From Candidatus Uhrbacteria bacterium (GTDB lineage: Bacteria; Patescibacteriota; Patescibacteriia; 2-12-FULL-60-25), in assembly GCA_016203535.1 (NCBI GenBank), contig JACQMO010000003.1:1-64000 (forward strand): a stretch of DNA of 64,000 nt. Reading direction: 5' to 3'. The notes below the pieces were generated by a model, which was given only the letters and a program-made list of their open reading frames with translations, was not told the origin of the DNA and did no database searches. The position numbers and the translations under genes are program-made. Shown here one piece after another: positions 40,089 through 48,217 of this stretch. Numbering within the stretch: the stretch's first letter is position 1; every line of letters begins with the position of its first letter.

Positions 40089-41182
40089 ACGCGTGATGCG
40101 GCAACCGCGGCCGCGGCTGATTGATCCAAATCGACGTCCCCGAAATCAAATCGCAATGAGACGCCGTGCTCCGAGGCCCAGCGCTCTGCGTCTTTTTTTG
40201 CGGCTTCCGCATTCGGGCCGTCGCGACGGATGACGATCGGAACACGCAGTCCGAGTTCCCGGACGGCCTCGATCGTCGCCATGACCGTCGCCTGGATGTC
40301 CGTGAAGTTCGCAAACGAGCCGGCGATCCAAATTGCCCTGATCCCCGGCTTCGACAATACGATCCTCGATGCTTCGCGAACCGCTTCCGGATCCGGATTC
40401 CCGCTCATCTCGACATAATTCGCCGGCCGTCCACCAGCAGCACGGAGCGCATCCATGGCGACCAAACTCGCGCCACCACCGGACAATATCATCGCAATGT
40501 CCCCGTCGAGCTCGACGTACTGGCCAAACGTCCCGCGGTGGCCGGCCTGTGCTTGCCGGAGGGTATACGCTTCTTCCCGCTCGGAACGCACGCGGCCGCT
40601 TTCCGGCAACGCCGTGAACCCCGCCCATTCGGGATGACGGAATGCCGCCGCATCGTCGAGCTCGATCTTCGCGTCCAGCGCGACGCACGAACCGTCCGCG
40701 AGAACCGCAAGCGGGTTGATCTCGATGGAGAGCGCGTCGTGCTTCTGAAACGCGTCGAACAACGATGCCAGAATCTTTTTGATTCCATTCGGAAGATCGA
40801 GCGTGCCGATATCCTCCGGCGTGTGAACCGGAAAACTTCGCGCCGCTGAAACTCCCACGCCTCCCTCTTCGGAAACGCTTCCCACAATCTGACCGGAGTC
40901 GCGGTCGATCGTGAGCGACACCAACCACTCGACCTCGTGCGGGAGCTCCGTTTCACACAGGAACTCCGCGTGCGGCGTGTCACGGAGCATCGCTTCCAGC
41001 TCCGAGATATTTTTCGCGAGCTCTTCGGCGTCGGAGCACCTCCGAACCCATCCGCGTTTGCCCCGACGTCCCTCGAGGACCTGCGCTTTCACATAGAGCG
41101 GAAAACGATCCCGCGACGCCGCCGGAACCGTAATTCCGGCGTCTCGCAACAGCCGCTTCGCGTCCGCTTCGATCAGTTTCAT
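40085..41182 (-). CDS. Succinyl-CoA/citryl-CoA synthetase beta-like subunit
   Basis: A 365-aa SucC-like ATP-grasp protein. An ATP-grasp N-terminal domain (1-215) includes LIEADAKRLLRDAGITVP, and the Mg/ATP site segment HDALSIEINPLAVLADGSCVALDAKIELDD matches the EINPL...DAK motif of SucC. The C-terminal ligase domain carries GDIAMILSGGGASLVAMDALRAAGG. The ATG at 41182 is preceded by AGGAGG. With the alpha subunit it should form an acyl-CoA from a carboxylic acid, ATP and CoA. Confidence 0.85.
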   Translation of the reverse strand: MKLIEADAKRLLRDAGITVPAASRDRFPLYVKAQVLEGRRGKRGWVRRCSDAEELAKNISELEAMLRDTPHAEFLCETELPHEVEWLVSLTIDRDSGQIVGSVSEEGGVGVSAARSFPVHTPEDIGTLDLPNGIKKILASLFDAFQKHDALSIEINPLAVLADGSCVALDAKIELDDAAAFRHPEWAGFTALPESGRVRSEREEAYTLRQAQAGHRGTFGQYVELDGDIAMILSGGGASLVAMDALRAAGGRPANYVEMSGNPDPEAVREASRIVLSKPGIRAIWIAGSFANFTDIQATVMATIEAVRELGLRVPIVIRRDGPNAEAAKKDAERWASEHGVSLRFDFGDVDLDQSAAAAVAASRV

Positions 41183-41224
41183 GAATGGATATCCTCCTAC
41201 AAAAATCGCCAAAAATCAAGCATC

Positions 41225-41263
41225 AAAAAAGGCGGAAGCGGCTCATGAAAAGACGCATCCGCC
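41225..41263 (-). terminator. Terminator of the EamA transporter gene
   Basis: Minus strand GGCGGATGCG...CGCTTCCGCC stem (six outer pairs, one mismatch, three inner pairs) followed by TTTTTTGATG. Confidence 0.75.
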
Positions 41264-41272
41264 CGAAAGGGA

Positions 41273-42157
41273 TCAGTAGTTGAGCGCGACGACCAGGCTG
41301 CCGATGAAGGCGACGGCGAAGAGAAGCTTCCGCTTCCCATCGAGATGTTTGGCCTCCTTGAAGTACAACAGACCGATGAGGGTCGGGAGAATCATCTCCG
41401 ACACCTGGAAGATCGGCTGGGTGACGGCGAGTGGCGCGTTTTGGTTCGCCCAGTACGCGAGCGCGAGCGACGAAAACGCCGTGGTCGTGAGGATGGCCAC
41501 GCCGGCGATCCCGCGACGGGTCAACGTCGGCCCCGCTTCCTTCTCTCCCATAAGATGCAGGACGGCGAACGACCCGAGGAATGCGCCGCCGTACCATCCG
41601 ACGAGGAAGGTCGGAAGCGAAACGCCGTTCAGGGCGAACACCCGGAACAGAAAGTGCGCGACGCCCCAGATCACGCTGTAGATGCCGATCCAGAGAAAAA
41701 TGCGCCAGCCCGTTTTGCCTTCTTCGGCGGGTTTCTCACGCGAGTCCATGACGGTATTCACGATCACCGCGCCGACGCAGAGAACGACGCCGAGTCCGAG
41801 CGCGGGCGTGATGATCTTGTTCTCGCCGAGCAGGACGATTCCCAGCGTGATCGGGATGACGTCGTCCATGAACGTGAAGAGCGCCGTCTTGCTCAAACTC
41901 ATGTCCACGGCACGCCACGAGGCGTACGCGGCAAAACTGTTCGCCACCCCGATCGCGCAAATCAGGATGAACCAGCGGTCGAGGACGAACGGCGACGGGC
42001 TGACGGCGGCATAGCCCGCGGAAAGGACGAGGCACATGAGAAACATCGCCCGAAGCCGACGCGTCCGCGACGGCAACCCCGCGAGTTTTTTCTGGATGAT
42101 CGGATGCGCGACGTGCGCTGTGATGATCCGTAAGACAACCGGAATCTGCCAGGGCAT
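41273..42157 (-). CDS. EamA/DMT-family transporter
   Basis: A 294-aa protein with about nine to ten hydrophobic helices in two repeated halves, the DMT/EamA design. Segments such as ALFTFMDDVIPITLGIVLLGE and PLAVTQPIFQVSEMILPTLIGLLYFKEAKHLDGK are the two family repeats. Such proteins export small metabolites or move sugars or lipids in glycan loci. It has its own promoter, an AAGAGGAG Shine-Dalgarno site and a terminator, so it is a single-gene unit. Confidence 0.82.
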   Translation of the reverse strand: MPWQIPVVLRIITAHVAHPIIQKKLAGLPSRTRRLRAMFLMCLVLSAGYAAVSPSPFVLDRWFILICAIGVANSFAAYASWRAVDMSLSKTALFTFMDDVIPITLGIVLLGENKIITPALGLGVVLCVGAVIVNTVMDSREKPAEEGKTGWRIFLWIGIYSVIWGVAHFLFRVFALNGVSLPTFLVGWYGGAFLGSFAVLHLMGEKEAGPTLTRRGIAGVAILTTTAFSSLALAYWANQNAPLAVTQPIFQVSEMILPTLIGLLYFKEAKHLDGKRKLLFAVAFIGSLVVALNY

Positions 42158-42204
42158 CTAGAACTCCTCTTGTGAACGAACGTTAATGTTTGTGTTTGCT
42201 CGGG

Positions 42205-42233
42205 ACCCTAGCGGAAAAAATGCCGGAGGTCAA
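42205..42233 (-). promoter_or_regulatory. Sigma70 promoter of the EamA gene
   Basis: Minus strand TTGACC (42228-42233), 17-bp spacer, TAGGGT (42205-42210), with a leader of about 40 bases ending in AAGAGGAG. Confidence 0.6.
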
Positions 42234-42247
42234 GACGCCTGCGGCGT

Positions 42248-42274
42248 AAAAAAAACCAACTGGGGACCAGTTGG
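42248..42274 (-). terminator. Terminator of the 392-aa gene
   Basis: CCAACTGG/CCAGTTGG stem (42256-42274, 3-base loop) followed on the minus strand by eight T residues. Confidence 0.85.
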
Positions 42275-42292
42275 GTGGAGATCGCCGTCGGC

Positions 42293-43471
42293 TTAGCGGT
42301 CGAGGAAGTTCCGGATCGCCGTGACGACGTTTCCCGTCGCGTCGAGAGGGAGGTCGATCGGCCTGACCTTCCTCGTGAACTCCTTGAGGTGGTCGGGCCG
42401 GTACGCAGCGTCCCGGATGAGCTGCCCCAAGTCGCCGCGCGCGTACATGGGGATGGTGAACCCGAGCCGGTTGGAGATCATCGGGTCGGGCGTGCAGAGG
42501 TCCGGCAGATAGAACGCTCCCGGGACACCCAGCATGGCCGCGTTCTGGATCATCAAAGTCATCGAGCCGACCACGATGTCCGACGCGAGCAGGAGCGCGT
42601 TGCCGGTCTCGCGGCTGTTGTCGTAGATGACCGCGGGGCAGATCTCCCGGATCATCTCCTGGACCCGGACGCCGCTGAACGAGGGCTTCTGTCGGATGAC
42701 GCCGCGCACCTTGTAGGGGGCGTTCTCGGACGCGACATCGCGCATCGCGGTCAGATACTCCCTCACGGAGTCGGCCTCGGAGAACCCGGACCACTCCCGG
42801 TGGCCGGGCTTGTCCTCCTCCGGATCGTCCAAGCTCAGCGCCGTGGAGTACTGGATGAGAACCGCGTCCTCGGGGATCCGGAAGCGGTCGCGCATCGCTG
42901 CGCGGTGCTTCGCGCGATCGTTCTTGAGAGCCGCGAACGCGTCCTGGGACGGATTGCCGGTCGCGACGAACAGGGTGCTGTCGAACCCCTGGCTCTTCAT
43001 GTGATCACAGGAGAACTGGTCCCACAGGAGCCCCAGACCGGCCTGCCGGTAGAGCGGGATGTCCCGCTGTTCGTACACCTCGAGCCAGCGATGCGGCCAG
43101 GTCTCGACGATGAACGCGACGGGGATGCCGAGCTCGATCGCCGCCTTGAGCGCCATCTTCTCGGACCCGTAGTCCGGCGCGGAGATGCCGACCAGGACGA
43201 GATCCGGCTTCTCCGAGGCGATCATGGAGCGGAGGTCGGAGTCCCCTTGGATGGTCCGCGTATCGAGCCCCGCCGCGCGGAAGATCTGGGAGGCGGGCGC
43301 CTCCGGGAGCTCCTCCTGGGAGACGTCCGGATGGTCCTGCGGCCGCAGCGTGGCGCCGTTGACGAACGCCACCACCTCGCTTCCCTGTTGCTGAAGGACA
43401 TGGAGCGCCGGCGCCATTGCCTGCGCGCTGCCCATGTCGTGGTTCGTTGCGAATAGCTTGTTTTTCGGCAC
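42293..43471 (-). CDS. GT-B-fold-like protein of the nonulosonate locus
   Basis: A 392-aa soluble protein. The N-terminal half looks like a GT-B Rossmann domain (LFATNHDMGSAQAMAPALHVLQQQGSEVVAFV, then KPDLVLVGISAPDYGSEKMALKAAIELGIPVAFIVETW). The C-terminal half has ALLLASDIVVGSMTLMIQNAAMLGVPGAFYLPD, like the donor domain of UDP-GlcNAc 2-epimerases and related enzymes. No GxGHxxR motif of PseG is present. It begins with GTG after GAGGTG and has its own promoter and terminator. Its codon use (many GAG, CTG and ATC) looks different from its neighbours. Function unknown; it might fill the missing PseG step. Confidence 0.55.
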   Translation of the reverse strand: MPKNKLFATNHDMGSAQAMAPALHVLQQQGSEVVAFVNGATLRPQDHPDVSQEELPEAPASQIFRAAGLDTRTIQGDSDLRSMIASEKPDLVLVGISAPDYGSEKMALKAAIELGIPVAFIVETWPHRWLEVYEQRDIPLYRQAGLGLLWDQFSCDHMKSQGFDSTLFVATGNPSQDAFAALKNDRAKHRAAMRDRFRIPEDAVLIQYSTALSLDDPEEDKPGHREWSGFSEADSVREYLTAMRDVASENAPYKVRGVIRQKPSFSGVRVQEMIREICPAVIYDNSRETGNALLLASDIVVGSMTLMIQNAAMLGVPGAFYLPDLCTPDPMISNRLGFTIPMYARGDLGQLIRDAAYRPDHLKEFTRKVRPIDLPLDATGNVVTAIRNFLDR

Positions 43472-43521
43472 GCGTCACCTCGTACGATTCGTGTTTCTGA
43501 AGAGAAGAAAGGAGCGATGAG

Positions 43522-43550
43522 GATATATCAAAAAGCGCGGGGAAGGTCAA
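43522..43550 (-). promoter_or_regulatory. Sigma70 promoter of the 392-aa gene
   Basis: Minus strand TTGACC (43545-43550), 17-bp spacer, TATATC (43522-43527), with a leader of about 45 bases. Confidence 0.65.
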
Positions 43551-43587
43551 TGCCTCCGTAACACGCTTCTGAACGGATGCGTTTCCC

Positions 43588-44427
43588 CTATCCGATGGCT
43601 AAACAGATGATCCCTCCCACGAACGCAACGAGGGAAAGAATTTTTACGATGACGTGTGTTTCATGAAAAAGGACGCGGCCCGAGAGGACCGAAAAAATGA
43701 CGCTCGACGACCTTGAGGCCGCCAAAATGACGGAAGCCGGAGCGAACACGTAGGCGAAACTTTCGACAAGGGACGACGCGCCGATCGTTCCGGCCTGCAC
43801 GGCAAGGAGCGGCTTTCGCAATAATCGGAGCGGCTGCTCCTTAAAGCGGGACCGGCTCATGACGTAAAAAAAGGCCAAGAGGACGAGCAGGACAAGGAAC
43901 TGCTCGATTTCGACGGAGTTGCCGTGCGTAATGTTGTACTTATACAACCCGATCGTCAGCGCGGCATTCACGGTACCCGCAACCACAAACCAAATCCCGC
44001 GCCTTGAAAACCCATGGTTCATGTAGAGAAACAGAAGCCCAAAACCAATGAGGAGCATCCCAAGGGCCTGATACGGGCTGATGAGGTTCCCGAGCCATAC
44101 GTCCCCCAGCAACAGGAGCGGGATCGTTCCCGTTCTGATGAATCCGAAGGTGCTGCGGTCCGATTTCGCAATGGCATGGACGGTGAGATAGGCCTGGAAC
44201 ACGGAGAGGACGACGCGGACCAGGAAGGTCGGCCACGCCGCCAATGTGAGCGTGCGGATGTCCCTGAAAAAAAAGATGAGAACGAAAAAGAAAAACGCTT
44301 CCCAGAGCGAATTCAAAAATCCCATCGCATACACGCTCTCCCGCTTCCTCGATACTTCGCGCTTCGCGATCGAAGATGACAGCTCCGTAAAAAAAGCTCC
44401 GATGGAAGCGAGAATGACCCCGAGCAT
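43588..44427 (-). CDS. EamA/DMT-family transporter
   Basis: A 279-aa protein with about nine to ten hydrophobic helices in the EamA pattern (AKSDRSTFGFIRTGTIPLLLLGDVWLG; ASVILAASRSSSVIFSVLSGRVLFHE; KILSLVAFVGGIICLAIG at the end). It is the second DMT protein of the locus and differs clearly from the 41273 gene. It follows the cytidylyltransferase gene by 26 bases and may share its transcript. Substrate unknown. Confidence 0.82.
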   Translation of the reverse strand: MLGVILASIGAFFTELSSSIAKREVSRKRESVYAMGFLNSLWEAFFFFVLIFFFRDIRTLTLAAWPTFLVRVVLSVFQAYLTVHAIAKSDRSTFGFIRTGTIPLLLLGDVWLGNLISPYQALGMLLIGFGLLFLYMNHGFSRRGIWFVVAGTVNAALTIGLYKYNITHGNSVEIEQFLVLLVLLAFFYVMSRSRFKEQPLRLLRKPLLAVQAGTIGASSLVESFAYVFAPASVILAASRSSSVIFSVLSGRVLFHETHVIVKILSLVAFVGGIICLAIG

Positions 44428-44453
44428 GGAATGGGGTCAGTATACCAGACGCC

Positions 44454-45209
44454 TCATGTCTTGCCGGGATCTTCGGAAAGGGACTTCACGTACCCTTCGT
44501 TGCGGGCGATGTGTGAATTTTTGGAGAGGATTTCCGGATGCGCTTCGAGCAGCCGGACGAACGTCATGTACCCATCGGTCGGCGCGGCATACTCGATGAC
44601 GAAACGGACGACCTCGAAATCCGCCGGCGTGTCCACGGTCAGACGGACGTTCGAATGGTCCGTTTCGGCGGCGACAAACGTTTTTGAAAATTGTTCCTGG
44701 TTCCGGATGTACGGAGTCACGTGTTCCCGATCGGACGGAAGCGTCGCTTCCCGCGCGGCTGTTTCCAATGCGGCACGCGTGAACACCTCGATATCCATTC
44801 CATCAGGAAATGTTTCATGCCCGACCTCCACGTTCGACGCATAGTCCGCGTTCGCCGCGAGTCGCGCGTCGATCACGTGGTCGATGATCTCCGGATCGAT
44901 GAGCGGACAATCGCCGGTGATCCGGACGATCACATCGGCATTCGGATACTGTTGGGCACACTGCCAATACCGGTCGAGCACGTCATTCACGGACCCACGG
45001 GTACAATCCACGCCGGTGGATGCACACAACTGCACGATGCGGTCGTCGCCCGGGTCCGTCGTCGTCGCCACGACGATCTTGTCGATCGTTTTCGCCAGCC
45101 GGACACGGCGGATCTCATATTCCAAAAGCGACACACCGCCCACCTCCATCAGGACCTTGTTCGGAAGCCGCGTCGATCCCATACGCGCTTGGATAATGGC
45201 GAGGGTCAT
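44454..45209 (-). CDS. SpsF-like cytidylyltransferase
   Basis: A 251-aa nucleotidyltransferase of the NeuA/SpsF/PseF group, which activates nonulosonic acids as CMP sugars. The opening LAIIQARMGSTRLPNKVLMEVGG carries the CTP-binding QARMGSTRLPxK motif, followed by VVATTTDPGDDRI, VIRITGDCPLIDP and RLTVDTPADFEVV. It overlaps the APH-type kinase gene by ATGA. It is the best candidate for the CMP-pseudaminate synthetase step; SpsF itself acts in spore-coat sugar synthesis. Confidence 0.85.
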   Translation of the reverse strand: MTLAIIQARMGSTRLPNKVLMEVGGVSLLEYEIRRVRLAKTIDKIVVATTTDPGDDRIVQLCASTGVDCTRGSVNDVLDRYWQCAQQYPNADVIVRITGDCPLIDPEIIDHVIDARLAANADYASNVEVGHETFPDGMDIEVFTRAALETAAREATLPSDREHVTPYIRNQEQFSKTFVAAETDHSNVRLTVDTPADFEVVRFVIEYAAPTDGYMTFVRLLEAHPEILSKNSHIARNEGYVKSLSEDPGKT

Positions 45210-46306
45210 AATGACATCTCAAAAAGGGCGGATTCGGCGATGGTCGCGGTCTGCTTCTCCAAATCCCCTTTCCACGCCGGATTCCCGTTGAAATACAAAT
45301 CCTTCATGGCGTAGGACAAGCGCGACAATGCTTCGCTTCGGAGAAAATACGCCGCGGAATTCACCTCTTCCGGAGTGAGCGGACAATGCTCCTGATACGC
45401 CGAAAGAAAAAGTTCCCGGGCACGGCTCACCGTTCCCGGAAAATCATCTGATCGGGTGAAAACCACATGCTGGCGGACCAGCCGATGCATCGCAAACGCC
45501 ACGCCGCGCATCCGCTCAAGATACCGCAAGGAATCGAAATCCAGGATAGCGACGAGGGACACGCCGTCCGTAAGAAGGTTGTGCGGATGCAGATCGAAGT
45601 GGATCATCTGGACGGGAACCTCGTGGCTGCCGGGAGTCGTGCGGTGGACCGCATCCAGAATAAACTCCTTGAATGAAAGAAATTTGGTGTGAAAATCGTC
45701 TTCCGGATGTTCTTCGGCTTGAACGGCGGCCGCGAAAAAAATCTTCTCCCAAACCTCCAGGGAAAACATGCGGAGCTCAAGAACGCGTTCCGGAAACTCG
45801 GTGAGCTCGCGAAGCCGATCAAGATTCGGCAGACGCGTCAGCAACGTATCAAGCTTCCCGAATTCCCTCGCCGCGCTTTGAAGTTCCTCGAGCGTCCCCC
45901 GATAATGATCCGCCTCGATAAACCGAAACACCGAGTACTGCACGCCGTCATCGGCGACAAGCACCTCGCCGCTGGCGGCAAGAACGATTTCAGGGACGTT
46001 CAGCCCGTTCGCGCGAAGAAATTCCATCGCCTCATGCGCTTCGCGAACCGCATCGATATTCCGGGTCTCCGGATATCGGCGCAGGAGATAGTCGGCCTCG
46101 CTTCCGGCTTTCGTGACGCGAAGCTTGAAATTATTGCTATTTATCTCGATTTCTGATACTTGTTCTATCGTCAGTATCCTCTCAGCGAGATCCGGATACA
46201 GCCGGAGAAACACGTCTGAAAGTCGCGAAAACTCCTCCGGTGAAACCGGTCGATAGGAAATCTTCCACGTACTGTGGTTGTTCGGCTGGAAAAGTTGCGG
46301 TGACAT
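45206..46306 (-). CDS. APH-family sugar or small-molecule kinase
   Basis: A 366-aa protein of the aminoglycoside phosphotransferase fold. The catalytic loop HFDLHPHNLLTDGVSLVAILDFDSLRY carries HxDxxxxN and the metal-binding DFD. The N-lobe has NNFKLRVTKAGSEADYLLRRYPE with the ATP-binding Lys/Arg region. Such kinases in glycan loci phosphorylate sugars at C1 or another hydroxyl (inference). The ATG at 46306 or at 46312 can serve as the start; the latter overlaps the start of the divergent HAD gene. Confidence 0.8.
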   Translation of the reverse strand: MSPQLFQPNNHSTWKISYRPVSPEEFSRLSDVFLRLYPDLAERILTIEQVSEIEINSNNFKLRVTKAGSEADYLLRRYPETRNIDAVREAHEAMEFLRANGLNVPEIVLAASGEVLVADDGVQYSVFRFIEADHYRGTLEELQSAAREFGKLDTLLTRLPNLDRLRELTEFPERVLELRMFSLEVWEKIFFAAAVQAEEHPEDDFHTKFLSFKEFILDAVHRTTPGSHEVPVQMIHFDLHPHNLLTDGVSLVAILDFDSLRYLERMRGVAFAMHRLVRQHVVFTRSDDFPGTVSRARELFLSAYQEHCPLTPEEVNSAAYFLRSEALSRLSYAMKDLYFNGNPAWKGDLEKQTATIAESALFEMSL

Positions 46307-46310
46307 ATTC

Positions 46311-46925
46311 ATGAGCAATTCCATCAATACGATTATTTTCGACTGGGCCGGCGTGTTCTGCACGCCGGGTGAACCGTTCTCCCACCCGATCTTCCGTGAG
46401 GCGACGGGATTGGGTCCCGATGACGTGGGCGCGAAGGTCGCGGACATTCAGGATCTCTATTACCGCGGCAGGATCTCGCCCGCGGAGTTTTGGGAGCGGA
46501 TCATCGCCTATTTCGGATTGAGCGGCGTCACGAAGGACGATCTCCGACAGGCGTATCTTGATTCGTACCGACTCCATCCGGACATGCTGCCGATGGCGGC
46601 GAAGCTGACGACGGCGTATCCGACCGTGCTCCTCTCCAACTTGACGGAAGAAATGATGCACGCAATCGAGGAACGGCATCGCGCGTCCGAACATTTCCAG
46701 AACGCAATCTTTTCAAACCAAGTGGGGTTCGTCAAGCCGGAAAAAGAAATCTTTGATCTTGCGCTTGCGGCGACGGGGTCACTGCCGGACCAAACGATCT
46801 TCATTGATGATTCTCGAAGGAACGTGGAAGCGGCGAACCAACTCGGATTCAAAACGATCCTTTTCACGACACCTGAACACTGCGTTGAATCATTGAAGGA
46901 ACTTGGAATCCGGCTCCCGTCATGA
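46311..46925 (+). CDS. HAD-family hydrolase
   Basis: A 204-aa HAD protein. Motif I reads IIFDWAGVFCTPG; the second Asp of DxD is replaced by Ala, as in the dehalogenase/epoxide-hydrolase-N-terminal-like group with FDWGGV. Motif II is TVLLSNLTEEM, motif III the Lys in VGFVKPEKEIF, and motif IV TIFIDDSRRNVEAANQLG. In nonulosonate pathways a phosphatase removes the 9-phosphate in some routes, so it could have that role (inference). It is divergent from the kinase gene, with their start codons nearly abutting, and its 3' end overlaps the aminotransferase gene by 6 bases. Confidence 0.83.
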   Translation: MSNSINTIIFDWAGVFCTPGEPFSHPIFREATGLGPDDVGAKVADIQDLYYRGRISPAEFWERIIAYFGLSGVTKDDLRQAYLDSYRLHPDMLPMAAKLTTAYPTVLLSNLTEEMMHAIEERHRASEHFQNAIFSNQVGFVKPEKEIFDLALAATGSLPDQTIFIDDSRRNVEAANQLGFKTILFTTPEHCVESLKELGIRLPS

Positions 46926-48215
46926 TGCCGGTTTGCTCCTCGGGCGGATCATCGGACCCTCGAGCGACGCCTCCACCGCATTGCGGTTGACCGCGCCCGC
47001 CATGACGCGGAACACCTCCTCCATGCGTGAAAGGACTTCCTGAATGTCTCCCTCCGTGTGCGAGTAGTTCACGAGGTTGGAACAGTTCGTGAGAATCCCC
47101 TGCTTCGCCGTCTCCTGGATGAAGAGACTCTTCAGCGCGAGATCATCCCCGCCGTCCGGCTTCTTGAATTGAAAAATCGGATGCGGCCCGAGTCCGATCA
47201 CGGATGTCGGCACGCCGGTCGTTTCGGCGAGCGTACGATATCCCTGCATCATCTGTTTCCCGCGCTCCCAGAGCGTTTTCTGAACCGGATGCGCGTCCAT
47301 GAATTCCAGCGTGGCAAGCGACGCGGCCAGACTCGGGAGGTATCCCGCATACGTGAACGAAAAGAACACGTCCTGACCGTCCAGCACGGACATCAGATCT
47401 TTTCGGCCTCCGAGAACCGATAACGGTTCGCCGTTCGAGATCGCTTTGCCGTAACAGACGAGATCCGGCGTGACGTTGAAGTACTCGGCTGCGCCTCCCA
47501 ATGCCAAACGGAACCCCGTCACTAATTCATCGAAAATGAACACCGCCCCGTGTTCATGGGCCAAATCCCGCACGCCCTCCAAAAACCCCGGCTCAGGCGA
47601 CACCGCGGAAACCGGTTCGAGGATCACGGCAGCAACCTGGTTCGGATGGTCCTCGAAAATCTTTCGCAGCGTGTCGAGCTTGTTGTACGAAAACTCATGC
47701 GTGAGCTCTTTCACGGCCTGCGGAATCCCCTTGGAGCGCAATGGGTGCGTCGCAATGCTCCAGTCCGCCCATCCATGATATCCGCATTTCGCCACATGGT
47801 CGCGTCCGGTGAACGCGCGCGCCACGCGAATCGCGGCCGTCGTCACATCAGACCCGTTCATGCCAAAACGAACCGACTCAATGAACGGAATGCGCTTGAT
47901 GATCTGTTCGGCCAGCTCAACTTCCAGATCACCGGGGATGGAAAACAACGTGCCGCGCGCCCGCTGGCGAACGACGGCTTCCTCGATCACGGGATGACGG
48001 TAACCGAGAACGATCGCTCCGAGCGACGACACGAGATCGATATATTCGTTTCCATCTACGTCCCACACGCGGCATCCTTCGCCGCGCGCAATCGCATACG
48101 GGGAGACGCCGCGGACAAACTGGTCCGGCGCTTTGCTCAACGTCTGCGCCGCGCGCGGGATGACCTGTTCCGCGCGGGCGAGAAGCAATTTGGATTTCTC
48201 GGTTGATCGCTGCAT
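46920..48215 (-). CDS. Class III aminotransferase (GSA-aminomutase-like)
   Basis: A 431-aa PLP enzyme. It has SLGAIVLGYRHPVIEEAV, RFGMNGSDVTTAAIRVARAFTGR (the PLP-phosphate region), FIFDELVTGFRLALGG (Asp on the pyridine N) and the Schiff-base Lys in DLVCYGKAISNGEPLSVLGG. It resembles glutamate-1-semialdehyde aminomutase but belongs to a sugar locus, where such enzymes transaminate keto sugars. It follows the Gfo/Idh oxidoreductase gene by 2 bases, suggesting oxidation followed by transamination (inference). Confidence 0.87.
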   Translation of the reverse strand: MQRSTEKSKLLLARAEQVIPRAAQTLSKAPDQFVRGVSPYAIARGEGCRVWDVDGNEYIDLVSSLGAIVLGYRHPVIEEAVVRQRARGTLFSIPGDLEVELAEQIIKRIPFIESVRFGMNGSDVTTAAIRVARAFTGRDHVAKCGYHGWADWSIATHPLRSKGIPQAVKELTHEFSYNKLDTLRKIFEDHPNQVAAVILEPVSAVSPEPGFLEGVRDLAHEHGAVFIFDELVTGFRLALGGAAEYFNVTPDLVCYGKAISNGEPLSVLGGRKDLMSVLDGQDVFFSFTYAGYLPSLAASLATLEFMDAHPVQKTLWERGKQMMQGYRTLAETTGVPTSVIGLGPHPIFQFKKPDGGDDLALKSLFIQETAKQGILTNCSNLVNYSHTEGDIQEVLSRMEEVFRVMAGAVNRNAVEASLEGPMIRPRSKPAS

Positions 48216-48217
48216 AT

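Noticed and set aside
40085..41182. Ordinary succinyl-CoA synthetase of a TCA cycle
   Set aside because: Not excluded for each subunit alone, but the coupled lyase with the NIDGxIG box and the absence of other TCA genes make the citryl-CoA reading more likely.
42293..43471. PseG (UDP-sugar hydrolase)
   Set aside because: GT-B-like fold is suggested, but the GxGHxxR motif of PseG is not present, so the assignment was not made.
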